Source of the DNA: Conchocele bisecta
Taxonomy: Eukaryota > Mollusca > Bivalvia > Lucinida > Thyasiridae
Assembly: GCA_029237695.1 (NCBI GenBank)
Contig: CM055266.1
Coordinates: 125,044,569-125,108,568, forward strand
Direction: 5' to 3'
Length of the DNA: 64,000 bases
The translations under genes and the position numbers were made by a program. Shown here one piece after another: positions 21,530-33,325 of this stretch (the stretch's first letter is position 1; the number at the start of each line of letters is the position of its first letter). The notes under the pieces are model-generated. The model was not told where the DNA came from. It saw only the letters and a program-made list of their open reading frames with translations, and ran no database searches.

Positions 21530-22310
21530 TAGACTAGATGGCCGTGGCCTGCATGTCGCGCCTTGGGGCGAGGCATGGACACTAAAAAAAGAGATATAGT
21601 AGATGGAAAAACTTTAACCGGACACACGGACGGACGGACGTATGCCAAAAATACCGACTATATCACGCTTTCCGCAAGCGGGCGCGACAATGATGATAAA
21701 CACCCATGTGAAGTATCAAGGTAATGGGTGAAGCAGTTGCAGAGATATAGTACACAAAAAAATCAAAGTAATTTGACCTTGACATTGGGCACAGGGGCCG
21801 CACGGTTGGGGGGTAGAATGAAAATATGGATGATGATAAAGACCCATGTAAAGTTTCAAGGTAATGGGCGAAGCAGTTGCAGAGATATAGTATAACGAAA
21901 AACTTTAACCAAAAAACTTTAACTAGACGTACGTTAAAAAGTTAACGTTGAAAATGGCTAAGTGAATTACGTAGAAATAATAGGTGAAGGTAAAAAAAAT
22001 GGTCACATGTTGGATAGTTGTATGTGGTGGGCACCCCTTGGTTATGAAGCTGTGAAAGTTTGGTGGTCCTAGGTGGTACAGTACCAAATAAATGGACTTA
22101 AACACGAAAACTTAACATTGTAAACGCGAAAAGTTAACATTGATTTGCGCGGAAAAAATGGGTCAAGTTCAAAAAGGTAACATGTTGGATAGTGATATGT
22201 GGTGGGCACCCCTTGGTTATGAAGCTGTGAAAGTTTGTTGGTCCTATGTGTTACAGTAACAAAGAAATGGACTGAAACACGAAAACTTAACATTGATTGT
22301 GGACGCCGCC
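21530..22310 (+). repeat. Dispersed repeat with CTTTCCGCAAGCGGG hairpin and ~170-bp internal units
   Basis: Shares GATGGCCGTGGCCTGCATGT, GGCATGGACACTAAA and ACACGAAAACTTAACATTG with the longer copy at 42,030-43,065. The hairpin CGCTTTCCGCAAGCGGG lies near 21,665. Nested in the 8.6 kb element. Confidence 0.75.
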
Positions 22311-22339
22311 CGCCCGCCTGGCTTTCGCCAATCCAAGAG

Positions 22340-22480
22340 CGTGGATTTTTTCCCCAAAAAAACCTGGCTAAAAATGGAAAAAAAGTTAAAAAAAAAAAAG
22401 TTTAAAATGATTTTTTTCCCCAAAAAACCTGGCTAAAAATGGAAAAAAAGTTTAAAAAAAAAAAGTTTAAAAATTAACAA
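22340..22480 (+). repeat. ~70-bp tandem duplication, A-rich
   Basis: TTTTTTCCCCAAAAAACCTG followed by GCTAAAAATGGAAAAAAAG occurs twice. The phrase CTGGAGCCC(A/G)GAATTTTT..TAGTCCTATAT next to it recurs at ~22,825. Confidence 0.75.
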
Positions 22481-22799
22481 AAAAATAATGCTCGCTACTG
22501 GAGCCCAGAATTTTTATAATAGTCCTATATGTATCTACATATATCTGCACAGGTCCACATATTGCCACAATATTGTCAACACAGATTACGGAAATGTAAT
22601 ACCCAGGTATAATAATTTAACTGTATAAATTACCTGTAATAATTTAGCTGGACATTTAGTGGTCAAGCTGGAAATTTGCACATGCTTGCACACGCAGAAG
22701 TGTTCAACTGGAGAAGGCTATTGTTCTCTCTACAGGTAAGGTGTACAGAGCGCACGAGAAAACGGGTCTTCATGCATTAATGTTCAGTTTGTAGCATAG

Positions 22800-23030
22800 A
22801 AAGAAATAGAGTTTGACCTTGACCCTGGAGCCCGGAATTTTTGTTAATAGTCCTATATTCATCTACATATCATAGTAAAGGTATGTATAAAGTTTGATGA
22901 TAAGGTGTTGAAGTAATGACCGTAACACGAAAACTTAACATTGAATGATGACGACGCCGCCGCCGCCGCCGACTCCGGAAAAGCAAAATCTATGTCTCGC
23001 TTTCCGCTTCGCGGGCGAGACAAAAACCTG
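22800..23030 (+). repeat. Dispersed repeat fragment ending in a TCTCGC hairpin
   Basis: Runs from GAGTTTGACCTTGACCCTGG to a GCCGCCGCC stretch and the hairpin TGTCTCGCTTTCCGCTTCGC/GGGCGAGACA. It is related to the 21,530-22,310 family by ACACGAAAACTTAACATTG. Confidence 0.6.
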
Positions 23031-24439
23031 ACCATTGTGCATGCATATATAGCCGATACTGATTCCATGAAATTAGCAGAAATATTATTTTCGGCAAAAT
23101 ATTAATATCCAAATGTGTGGGTCGCTCTCCATATAAGCACGATTTGTCTACACATATCTACGTACATAACGTACTTGTGACAAAACAACGGCTGTACACA
23201 TACATGTATTTTAAATATTTAACTATACAATACGTATGTAGCAACCGTGGTTTGTGCACATACATTACCAATACAAACAGTAGATGTGTCCAACATATCA
23301 ACTCGATTAACAAATGTTGTATTACAAATCTTACCTTTCTGGGTGTATACTTATTGACTAATATCTTTACAATTATTTTAAAGACGGGCGGACAGTAATG
23401 TACTTATATACAACTAATACTTCCAACGTATATGATTAGGACATATCAGTCCAAACAGCATTGCAACGTTTAATTGCGGACTGGAACATGATGTACTCAT
23501 TGATATAGTCAGGGCCTAGCTATCAATTAACAGTTAATAGTCAACCCAAATATAGTGAGTATGCCAATTTATGTATGTGTACATACTTGACAAAATGCCC
23601 GTAACATGGCAGCCATCTTTGATTTATACAAATTATAATTATATTCCTTTAAAATATGAGATGTAAATCTTTTGCAATGTGTCACCTCATATGTGTCAGA
23701 AATTGTTATCATTTCCCTTCTGGTATTACTGGTACAACATGATGCAATTTCTGTTAGCAGATTAACACTGGTCGCCACCCATTTTCATATATATTTAAAT
23801 GTTAATTATCTTCTGACGTATGCCATTGTTAGCACAATTGTGTACATGTATAAGCATCTTGTGAGCCCGTCTATGTTGCTTGGTATCGAAGCAGTTCATG
23901 ACAGGCAGTGTGTGCCAACTGATCAGCATAATCAACATAATTCGTATAAAATGGCGGCCATCTTGGATTTATTGAACATGTAGATATCACGAAATAGCCT
24001 GGTAAACAGGTGGATGGATTATATTGATTAATTATCCGAAGTTGGTTGGCAAATTCCCTTTCCGTTTATGCATGTACGATACATCTAGAGAAACATTCTA
24101 TAAAATAATGTAATTTTCAACAATTACTGCCATCACGTTTGTGGAACTTAACACGTGTGCACGACTGCCATGATGCTTCTAACACATGTAATGTTCAGGA
24201 TACATATACCTGAACGACTGCTGGCCGTATTACTTCAGAACTAGTGTTTGGTACCCACATTGATAGCACGTCTTTGTCAATTTATTTACATATTTTAGGA
24301 AATTCCTTTAAAATGGTGGCCATCTTGGATTTTCACAAGCTCGGTTCAAGCTTATATCTATTGTTATATATTCGATAATGTATTAGCTATTAAATAAATT
24401 AAGATGCTCCAATATGACCCTTCTAATATTGGTTCCACA

Positions 24440-24637
24440 ATGTAATATATACCCTACGGTAGCCGATGCTTTTTTCACTGGCGGCCATCTTGTTTGTGCA
24501 AATTAGTGGGCTTAAGCTACTACTTTGAAAAGTCTATCATGCGGAAATATATACAGTATGTGTGTCTAAACACATTGGCACCAGAAATCTTTGGTGCGCT
24601 CGGATGGTACCGACAACCCTAACGTGCCCAGGGCCTA
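24440..24637 (-). repeat. Right terminal inverted repeat of the 8.6 kb element
   Basis: Complement of 16,031-16,235, reaching inward to the CCGTAGGGTATAT word (reverse strand) that matches GTAGGGGTATAT in the left copy. Confidence 0.88.
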
Positions 24638-24833
24638 TGACCCCTTCCCCTAAAAATAATGGGAATAATGGTATATGTATAATACTCACATAAGGCGTAT
24701 AACCAGATTCAACTGTCACATACAAAATGCCAAAGACGTACGTGAGGGCCAAACCAGGTCTCTGGTCGGGATTCCGGCAAGGGTGAAGCGCAATCGTTAA
24801 ATTACCCATCGCATGCTCCCACCAGCCACCCAC
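24638..24833 (-). mobile_element. (TTTG)n-tailed SINE-like retroposon, part 2
   Basis: Continues the copy broken at 16,030: CCCCTTCCCCTAAAAATAAT to GCATGCTCCCACCAGCCACC. The second ACGCCAGAGAG target duplication follows at 24,834-24,844. Together with part 1 this gives a ~369 bp SINE. Confidence 0.88.
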
Positions 24834-25309
24834 ACGCCAGAGAGATATAGGTAGCCAAATAAAACAAAAACATACTTTACAATTGAATTTTATTGCAGTC
24901 TTGCAATTAAGAGGAAATATACATAATATGTGATGGTGCTACAAAGCTCTATACACAAGAATGTGGTGTCTGGATGCAGCTACTTACCAAATATATCTTA
25001 CCATAAAACAGACAAGTTTTCTCCATCGGCAAAAATTAAAGGGATCAATGGCTGAAGGGGGCCTTCAATTAATGATTTTTTCCCTACAAAACTTACAAAT
25101 GAGACCAGCCATGTGATTTGGTACGGAAGATGTGCTATTTTTCATGAAAAATAAATACAGAAACGGAAATTTTTCAAATGAAGTCGAAATTGGACAAAAT
25201 TCCGTCATTTACTCGGCACATTTCGTCAACTTTCAACATCATTTTGTGAAAATATTGTAAATAATTTTCATGGTATATAGCACATCTTTTTGGGTACAAT
25301 TTTGATTTG

Positions 25310-26230
25310 ATTTATTGGTGTTTAACGGCCTATCAACAGTTAAGGTCATTTAAGGCCGGACCAACGGGTTAGATGAATCATTTAACCTGCTGCATTAGGT
25401 ACAAAATCACATGGCTTGTCTCAAACGTGGCTGTACCTGCACATATGGGGCTTATGGGTTGTGTGTCCAGTGTAGATCCAGATCAGCCTGTGCATCTGCA
25501 GTCTGGTCAGGATCAGCACTGTGCGTCAATCAATCAATGAAACATCCATCATGCTTGTAACAAGCAATATAGATCATGACCAGTAATTTGCTCAGGAGCT
25601 ACACTGGTCACATATCCCATAAGCCCCATTCTCCAGTCACAGCCACAAATGTGTTCATGAGATAAATGTGTAGAGAAAATAGAGGACTGAATGACAATTG
25701 GTACACAATATGCATGGGCGGATTCACTACCCGGCGCACGCCCCCCTAAAATTCGCCGAGTAAAGATTTTTTACAAGTTACAAGGCACGTTTCATGACAA
25801 GTGCCATGTATTCCATGCATTTTTCGGTCGTTTTCTTATTGTTTCAAAATTTAAATGTTTTCAATAAAAAATCATGTCTAAACATACTGTGACAGTGTCA
25901 ATATTTTTACTCCAAAATGCGCCAGAACGCAGAAAATGCGATGTAGATTTCCAAAAATTTCAAATAGCCTGATATATTGCTTGTTAGAATGGAATGGAAT
26001 GGTGCTTAATGGCCCATCAACACAAACAGGTATCATTTAGGGCCAAACAATTTAGAATAGTAGTAAAATAGTATGTTATATGTGGTAGAAGCATCATCAC
26101 AGGTGTTTCATTGATGGAATGGCGAACGGTGCAGATCCATATCAGACCGTGCGGAGGCACGGGCTGATCTGGATCTACACTGGTCGCAAAACCCATAAGC
26201 CCCATTTCTCCAGTTACAGCCATAATTCAG
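25310..26230. repeat. Repeat cluster: retroposon head and GTGACTGGAGAAATGGGG palindromic MITEs
   Basis: 25,312-25,420 is a GGTGTTTAACGGCCTATCAA retroposon head. 25,425-25,650 and 26,063-26,223 are palindromic MITEs with GGGGCTTATGG and CCCATAAGCCCCATT ends and GTAGATCCAGATCAG inside. 25,725-25,970 resembles the inverted-end repeat at 8,970. No exon is seen. Confidence 0.65.
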
Positions 26231-26848
26231 TTTAGGCCTGTACAGTCACTGACCAACATAAGCACGCACAGCCTGTTAATAATCAGATGACAGATTTTTG
26301 TAACAGAGTAGACCCTGATCAGCCTGCGCGGCTGCGTAGGCTGGTCTGGTCTGGATTGAATAGTGCTTAACGGCCCATCAACACAAAAGAGTATCATTTA
26401 CAGCCAAGCAATTTAGATGAAGAAGAAAATTATGGTAAAATAGTATGTTAGATGTGATAGAGTGGTCTGGTCTGAATCTATTCTGGTCAAACGTCCAAAT
26501 TTGTTGTAAGATTGTGGCCAATTTTCTAGGCACATGCATACACAGACGGGCCTGTTTGCGTAGATATTACGGTTCCGGAATAAACACAAGGCTACCACAT
26601 TAAATTGTTAACCATTTCTCCCCTAAATATCTAAAATGGACTCTTCTATATTAATTTTCATACCATTCGATTAGACAGTTGTGTAACCCTTTCACCCCTA
26701 AATAACTGGAATGGACTGTGATATGTTAATTTTGCAACCAATCCGATTGTCGCAAAATGATTTTCAGACTAGTCCATTTATGAAAAAGGGGGTGTTTTTG
26801 TTCTGAAAAATATGGAAATTACTTGCAAAAAGTGCAGATCCTGATGAG

Positions 26849-27247
26849 TTGTTTGTTTGTTTATTAGTGTTTAACGGCCTATCAACAGCTAAGGTCATGT
26901 AAGGCCGGGCAAACGGGTTCGATCCCATTTTAACCTGCTGCATTGGGGCGAAAATCCCAAAATCAGAACAGAATATTTACATCAAGAACAAATATATTCA
27001 GCCCTGAAATTAGAATAACCTGAACTGGTAGCAGGTCCATACCACACCAAGTCACTTGGCCCCTTCCCCTAAAATAGGATTACGAATATCGTAATACTCA
27101 CATAAGGGGTATAACCAGATTCAACTGTCGCATACAAAATGCCAAAGACATATGTGAGGGCCAAACCAGGTCTCCAGTCGGGATTCCGGTAAGGATGAAC
27201 CCCGATCGTTAAATTACCCATCGCGTGCTCCCACCTACCACCCACTT
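26849..27247 (-). mobile_element. (TTTG)n-tailed SINE-like retroposon, complete
   Basis: Bounded by CAGATCCTGATGAG at 26,835-26,848 and 27,248-27,261. It carries the family words GTTTAACGGCCTATCAACAG and CCGATCGTTAAATTACCCAT and ends CACCCAC. Confidence 0.9.
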
Positions 27248-27263
27248 CAGATCCTGATGAGAC

Positions 27264-27400
27264 GGTTTGTGTGTTTGTTTGTTTGTTGGGGTTTAACTGC
27301 CTATCAACAGCTAAGGTCATTTAAGACCGGGTCAATGGGTTTAGTACTAAATCCCATATATTACCTGTACAAGTACATGCACATGATCAAGTAAATGTAC
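27264..27400 (-). mobile_element. Retroposon fragment, same family
   Basis: GTTTGTTTGTTTGTTGGGGT..AACTGCCTATCAACAGC, truncated after about 140 bp. Confidence 0.6.
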
Positions 27401-27747
27401 GAGCCGGCTCATCTGGATCTACACTGTTTGCCAATACTACTATACAGGTCTGTAGTGTTGAAAGGGTTAAGAGCCGGCTCATCAGGATCTACATTGTTTT
27501 TGCAAATATTGACATTAAATCTGGAGGGTTGAAAGGGTAAATTGGTATTTGATGGTCTAAAACCGACAGAGCCTAATAAAGTAATCATCACCATGATTTA
27601 TGAGTGCAAATTTAGTCGGTGCCCGGAGAAAAGGGGCCAATGGCACTTCTGACCAATCAATTCCTGATCTGCTCGCACACTCCTGCAGCTTGATAATGGG
27701 CTATACTGTTTGCTAGAAACATTAATGGTGCTTCACTGACTCAATAA

Positions 27748-28448
27748 ACCAGTAGCCGATTTCATCAAAATTGCGAAGTATACTTATCTAGCAAAGTATA
27801 CTTTGAGGGAGTAATCATTTATTTCCCCGAAATGCATTATTTCATATAGAACTAACCGTTGCATATAGTTGATGATTAAAAGTATGCAGAATTATTATAC
27901 TGAAAAATGGCTGTGATAATGTAATAAATTCAGTATAATACAAATTAATAAATTTATTCTTCAATTGAAAATTTCTCCCTGAAAGTATACTTTGCTAGAT
28001 AAGTTTGTTTGTTTGTTTGTTTATTAGTGTTTAACAGCCTATCAACAGCTAAGATCATGTAAGGCCGGGCAAACAGGTTTGATCCCATTTTAACCTGCTG
28101 CATTGGGGAGAAAATCCCAAAATCAGAACGGAATATTTACATCGAGAAGAAATATATTCAGCCCTGAAATTTGAATAACCTGACCTGGTGCCAGGTCCAT
28201 ACCACACCAAAGTCACGTGGCCCCTTCCCCATAAATAGGATTACGAATATCGTAATACTCACATAAGGGGTAAAACCAGATTCAACTGTCACATACAAAA
28301 TGCCAAAGACGTATGCCAGGGCCAAACTAGGTCTCCAGTCGGAATTCCGGTAAGGATGAACCCCGATCGTTAAATTACCCATCGCATGCTCACACCTGCC
28401 ACCCACTGCTAGATAAGTATACTTTGCAATTTTGGTGAAATTTGCTAC
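27748..28448. mobile_element. MITE (AAGTATACTTATCTAGCAAA) split by a retroposon
   Basis: Left and right ends are inverted (CAGTAGCCGATTTCATCAAA.. and ..GGTGAAATTTGCTACTG). A related uninterrupted copy lies at 55,118-55,385. The insert at 28,004-28,406 has the 11-bp duplication TGCTAGATAAG on both sides. Confidence 0.85.
28004..28406 (-). mobile_element. (TTTG)n-tailed SINE-like retroposon, complete, 403 bp
   Basis: Target duplication TGCTAGATAAG at 27,993-28,003 and 28,407-28,417. The full layout of the family is visible: TTTG repeats, GTTTAACAGCC, a CATTGGGGAGAAAATCCC segment, CCCCTTCCCC, GATTCAACTGTCACATAC, CCGATCGTTAAATTACCC, CACCCAC. The minus strand is open for ~50 codons ([13 protein letters not shown]). 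Confidence 0.92.
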
Positions 28449-28851
28449 TGAACAATGGTTGCAAAGGCCATAAGCCCCGTTTCACCAGTCACATTTGTGC
28501 AAATTCAGTCAAAAATAACTAGAAAATATGATCATGCAACACGATTTCAATACTAAGAAATATAGACAACCACAAAAACGTAACTTTCAGGTATCTATAA
28601 CACCTGAGCACATCTATGAAGGACGGTCATGATGGAAAAGTCATTAGAAACACAAAATGCCACGCTGTGATATATCACAGAACGAGGAGATCTAGGGGTG
28701 CATCTTATACACTCTTGTGATCTATACACGGAAAAATACGGTACTATGATTTTCCAATGTGGCTGTGATTGGAGAAATGGGGCTTACTGTTTGCTATTCA
28801 CTCAGTGACACATCTGTCATGCTTCCACCAAATGGTATAGGCCATACAGTG

Positions 28852-28950
28852 GGGTCAGCGTGTAAGTGCACACATGAACGAACACGACAGGTTGGTTCCA
28901 ACCTGTCGGGTTCAATCGTGTGTGCACTTACAAGCTGACCCCATTGTAAG
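28852..28950. repeat. Palindromic element, GGGGTCAGC ends
   Basis: CAGTGGGGTCAGCGTGTAAG..CGACAGGTTGGT meets its near complement ending CTGACCCCATTG. A relative with GGGGTCAGTGGAAGAAGGGG is at 30,117-30,174. Confidence 0.85.
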
Positions 28951-28973
28951 CACTTTAGGGAACCAGGATCAAG

Positions 28974-29758
28974 TTATGTTTGTTGGTGTTTAACGACCTG
29001 TCAACAGCTAAGGTCATTTAAGCCCGGGCCAACGGGTTCAATCCCGCATTTAACCTGCTGCATTGGGTGGGGGTGGGGGACCAAAATCAGAACAGAATAT
29101 TTACATAGAAAAAAAAAATAACCCGACCTGGTGCCAGGTTCATACCACATCAAAGTCACTTGGCCCCTTCCCCTAACAGTAATGGGTTTGTTTGTTTGTT
29201 TGTTTATTGGTGTTTAACGGCCTATCAACAGCTAAGGTCATGTAAGGCCGGGCAAACAGGTTCGATCCCGTTTTAACCTGCTGCATTGGGGGGAAAATCC
29301 CAAAATCAGAACGGAATATTTACATCGAGATACAACATATTCAGCCCTGAAATTAGAATAACCTGACCTGGTGCCAGGTCCATACTGCACCAAAGTCACT
29401 TGGCCCCTTCCCCTATTTAAAAGTAATACCGGTAGGATTACTCTTATAAGGGGTATAACCAGATTCAACTGTCACATACAAAATGCCAAAGACGAATGTG
29501 AGGGCCAAACCAGGTCTCCAGTCGGGATTCCGGTAAGGATGAACCCCGATCGTTAAATTACCCATCACGTGCTCCCACCTGCCACCCACAACAGTAATGG
29601 GATTATGAATAATCGTAATACTCACATCAGAGGTGTAACCAGATTCAACTGTCACATACAAGAATGCCAACGACAGACGCGAGAGCCGAACCATGTCTCC
29701 GGTCGGGATGAACCCCGATCATTAAATCACCCATCGCATACTCCCACCTGCCACCCAC
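28974..29758 (-). mobile_element. Retroposon interrupted by a second copy of its own family
   Basis: The outer copy spans 28,974-29,186 and 29,602-29,758, with AACCAGG(A)(T/G)CAAG on both outer sides (28,961 and 29,759). The inner copy is 29,187-29,589, with the 12-bp duplication AACAGTAATGGG at 29,175-29,186 and 29,590-29,601. The outer copy is more diverged, as expected if older. Confidence 0.85.
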
Positions 29759-29759
29759 A

Positions 29760-30318
29760 ACCAGGAGCAAGACTGGTTACAAGTGACATTTATATAAGCC
29801 CCATTTCTTCAGTCAAATTAACAGTAAATGGTTTTGTGCCCAATTATCAGCAGTCTCCCTCCCCCAGAGTCAAGCCAGTTCAGGATCTACAATTTTAAAA
29901 CTACGTGAGCATGTACTCAGATCTCGTTCCTGAAAATCACAAAGTTTTGTTGGTCAAAGTTGAGCTGTACTCGGTCTTGGTCGATCAAACTGTTTGACTC
30001 CAAGTTGAAATTTTGAGAAGATGCTCCGAATGGCTATTAATTATGGGCTCAGACCAGTGTTTAATCTAGGACACACCATTGCACAATTTTCACGTAATGG
30101 TGCAAACAGAATTGATGGGGTCAGTGGAAGAAGGGGGCTAGTTGTCTAGTTAGCCCCCTTCTTCCACTGACCCCTTCAAGTATTCAAATCAACCATTGTG
30201 GTTTATAATTGTATTCTAGTTCAAACTGCCACAGTCAAATTTGTTTCCAAAATTGACCAACTATTTTAATTTCTTATCTTTAAATGCTTTTAAAAGAATC
30301 AATACTCTTGATCTCAAC
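29760..30318. other. No gene; palindromic elements
   Basis: 29,905-30,030 is a diverged GAGCATGTACTC palindromic MITE. 30,117-30,174 is a ~25-bp-arm hairpin (GGGGTCAGTGGAAGAAGGGG). Confidence 0.65.
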
Positions 30319-30558
30319 AACTCTTTGCATGCTGGGAAACTTATGGGCTATAAATAGTTAAAAAATAGCGGACAAAAAATCACCATATTTTCTTTTATTT
30401 CTCCTTGTAAATATCATGAATATGTCTTGGAATTTCATTAGAATGGAGTCCTGAGGACTCAATTCTAATGAAATTCCAAGACATATTTACAGACAGAAAT
30501 AAAAACTATACTCCTAATTTGTTTGGCGGATAGTTTCACCGCTAGCATGCAAAGAGTT
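30319..30558. mobile_element. Palindromic MITE, AACTCTTTGCATGC family
   Basis: Ends AACTCTTTGCATGCTGGGAA and GCTAGCATGCAAAGAGTT; the centre palindrome is GGAATTTCATTAGAAT and its complement. A second copy is at 38,664-38,902 and a core-only relative at 41,875-41,950. Confidence 0.88.
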
Positions 30559-32134
30559 AAGTAATAATCGGCAATACATATAAACATGATATGTATAAAT
30601 TGTTTAGTAGTTTCTACGTTGAGAATAACACAAGAGAAATAATATAATAAAAGAACTACTAGAAGCCAAAGTAGCGACAAAACTGGAACACTACGCAACA
30701 ATACGAACCTAAAAATTGAAAACAAAATAGGCTAAACAGAACCAAGAACAGAATGTTGTAATAAAAATGTTACAAAATAAACACGAAAGACAATAAACGT
30801 TGATAGATTCACCTTTGAAAATCTAAATCATATACATTATATATATATATTTAAATGTGATATTTACAGATAATTACAAATGGTATAACTCGGTCCATTG
30901 ATAATAAAACTTCCCAGGAGATGTTTGATTGATTGATTGGGGTTTAATGTCCATTCAACAGCAAGATCATATACAGATTGGAAGGCACAGGTGGAAGTCT
31001 CTGAACCTGTGATATTTGTTTGTTTGGGTTTAACGGCCTATCAGCCAAGGTCATTTAAGGCCGGATCAAATCCATCCAATTACCCCACCCACCTGGATTG
31101 GTACTGTACTTTACTTATAAACGTAATGTACTGTATAAATCCAGGTGGGTGGGGTAAATATTTTATTCTTAAATGGGATTTTTTTATGTCAAATGTCCGA
31201 GACCTCCAACTGTGGTGTGGGGGAGCATTGAACAGTGAGCACTTAATTACATCAAACATTTTCAATACTTAAAGACAGTGTTATGATCTGGTGCCATGTA
31301 CTCTTACCACACTGGATCACTTGGGCCTAGGTGTGAATCCCAGTAAAACGTGAATCCTGAAAGAGGGATTCATCGAAAAGATGTGCATTCCCTCCCATCC
31401 CCTGCGGATGTTGACAAAATTAGCTCAATAACTTACAATCAATCAAACTGTTGTGAGTTACTTCCTAAAAACTCTCCATGTCTGATTCAATATCGGTATT
31501 GACTCAATATCAGTATGTCCCTTGGAAATTTTATTACCAATCTGTCACATATGGGCGGCAGGCTGACAAAACAGGCGCAATGACGTTTCAGATATAAAAG
31601 TTCTGAACGTCCTGCACTATTAAATAACCTGAAAAATAAATTTGTTTTGCCGACAGCAGTCAGTGGCTGAATAGCAAACAGCGCAGGCTCCAATCAGACT
31701 GCACACAGCGTAGCCGCAGATCAGACTGCGCATCCGCTGGTGGCAGCAAAGGTCACTGTTCACAGCCGTGCGCATATATTATATAGTACATCGTACTGTC
31801 AGAACTGTTCACCTTGGGAACATACACAGACAAGTGAGGTATAGATGGCATTCATATGACAAGATTTACTGACTATGTACAACAGGTAAATATGCCCGAA
31901 CGCGCAAACATGTTGGCTTGCCTAAATGAAGGGTCATTGCAAGATGGCTCTACCCCATTACATGTAGAATAACAATAACCACAGGAGAGGAACACTATAA
32001 GACAGCAATCTTTCGTTACAATCCTCTTATACTGCTTGTATACCCAAAATGGATGTAAATAATAATTGAATAAAATATGTTTATACCAATAACCATATAT
32101 GGCTATAAAATCAATAGTTTTCGCAATTGCGTTC

Positions 32135-32235
32135 ATTTCTCATCAAAAGTATATGTTGGAACCACTCATGTAAACCGTCTCGATGAGATGGTTCAAATGA
32201 GGTTACACCATATGCCTTCGCAGGGAAATAAGAAA
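32135..32235. mobile_element. Palindromic MITE, CCGTCTCG family
   Basis: TCATCAAAAGTATATGTTGG..AACCGTCTCGATGAGATGGTT..; same family as 3,026-3,118. Confidence 0.8.
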
Positions 32236-32601
32236 AATATTTAGAATTTCCAGTAAGCAAAATTGTGTATCCCCAGAATGAGGGATTGTAGCCAGTTATT
32301 TCCCTGTGAATTTATTTATAGAAATTTGGTCCAAATTGTGTAGTTTAGGGTCGGTCTTATTGCTAGTAAAAGGGCGAATGTCACACAATTTGTTATGAAA
32401 AGGATCAATGATAGTGTTTTCAACTAGTGTGGATCCAGGTTATCCCACATTCCTGTAGTCTGATCCGGAACTGCATTATTTACCAGATTCATATTTTCAC
32501 ATTTATTAATTGTGCAGTCCGAGCTGGGTCTACACTGTTTGCAAAACTCAATTTTCGTGCTATTCGGTAAGAAACAAACGCTGAAATACAGCATAGGACC
32601 A

Positions 32602-32843
32602 GGGGCCCGTTTCACTAAACTACTTACGACTAAAATGTGCGTAAGTGCAAATTTAAGATCATCTGTAAATTTCAATTTATGGATTTACATTTATTGAGCA
32701 TAGGCTGCATATGCAGCCTATGCTCAATAAATGTAAATCCAATAATTATTTACAAAAAAACATTGTTAATGTGAAATTTACAGACTATCATAATTTTGCA
32801 CTTACGAACATTTTATCGTACGAAGTTTAGTGAAACGGCCCCC
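32602..32843. mobile_element. Palindromic MITE, GGGGCCCGTTTCACTAAAC family
   Basis: Near-identical to 2,668-2,916, including the GCATAGGCTGCATATGCAGC centre. Confidence 0.88.
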
Positions 32844-33325
32844 AGATTTGTATAAATAGATTTGCAAAAGAAGATAACTAGCTACGACCCCTCATTGGGT
32901 TAACTTCCAAGGGAAGACTCATTTTGCAGTGATCCTTTCATTGTATGGTCATGAAACTAATGAACTATTGTACATCCCACAATTACACAACAGAAAATAA
33001 TTAATAAATACTTGCACCAGAACACAAGGCCTCATCTAGAAATCATGACATTTGTAAAATATGGTTAAATATACATTGTATGTAATGGCTGTGACTGGAG
33101 AAATGTGGCTTATGATGGTTATCCCCAGTGCTCCTTCGTATTTGCAGGCAAATTCCTGCAGCATGTAAGGATGTATGTTTGTGAGAAGCACGACATGTGA
33201 TTCACTTTTATCCCGTCAACACAGTGCATATGTGCCGTGAAACACGGTGCCGTGAAACATTTTTGATATCCAGTCAATACTATTTTTGCATTTTACAGCA
33301 ATTTGTAGGTGTTGACGGGATAAAT

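Larger units (their letters stand above)
16031..24637. mobile_element. 8,607-bp element with ~200-bp terminal inverted repeats, inserted in a SINE
   Basis: The ends are TAGGCCTTGGGC and GCCCAGGGCCTA, flanked by TGA on both sides (16,028-16,030 and 24,638-24,640), a 3-bp target duplication (or 4-bp ATGA if the last A is not counted). Removing the element rebuilds the SINE exactly (GTCAC-aTGA-CCCC against the family's GTCAC-tTGG-CCCC). No transposase-sized ORF is present, so it appears non-autonomous. Inside are nested repeats and at least eight ATGGC(C/G)GCCAT-like blocks. No superfamily is assigned: TSD length and ends do not give a clear match. Confidence 0.85.
26692..27520. mobile_element. 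AACCCTTTCA-family MITE interrupted by two retroposons
   Basis: The left half runs from AACCCTTTCACC to 26,848 and the right half resumes with GAGCCGGCTCATCTGGATCT near 27,400 and 27,472. The first insert (26,849-27,247) is bounded by the 14-bp duplication CAGATCCTGATGAG. The second starts at ~27,264. Confidence 0.75.

Noticed and set aside
24537..24833. Protein-coding gene for a GNLTI..HPYRNPD protein
   Set aside because: The frame is the body of the dispersed retroposon present many times in the window; kept as a finding, not as a gene.
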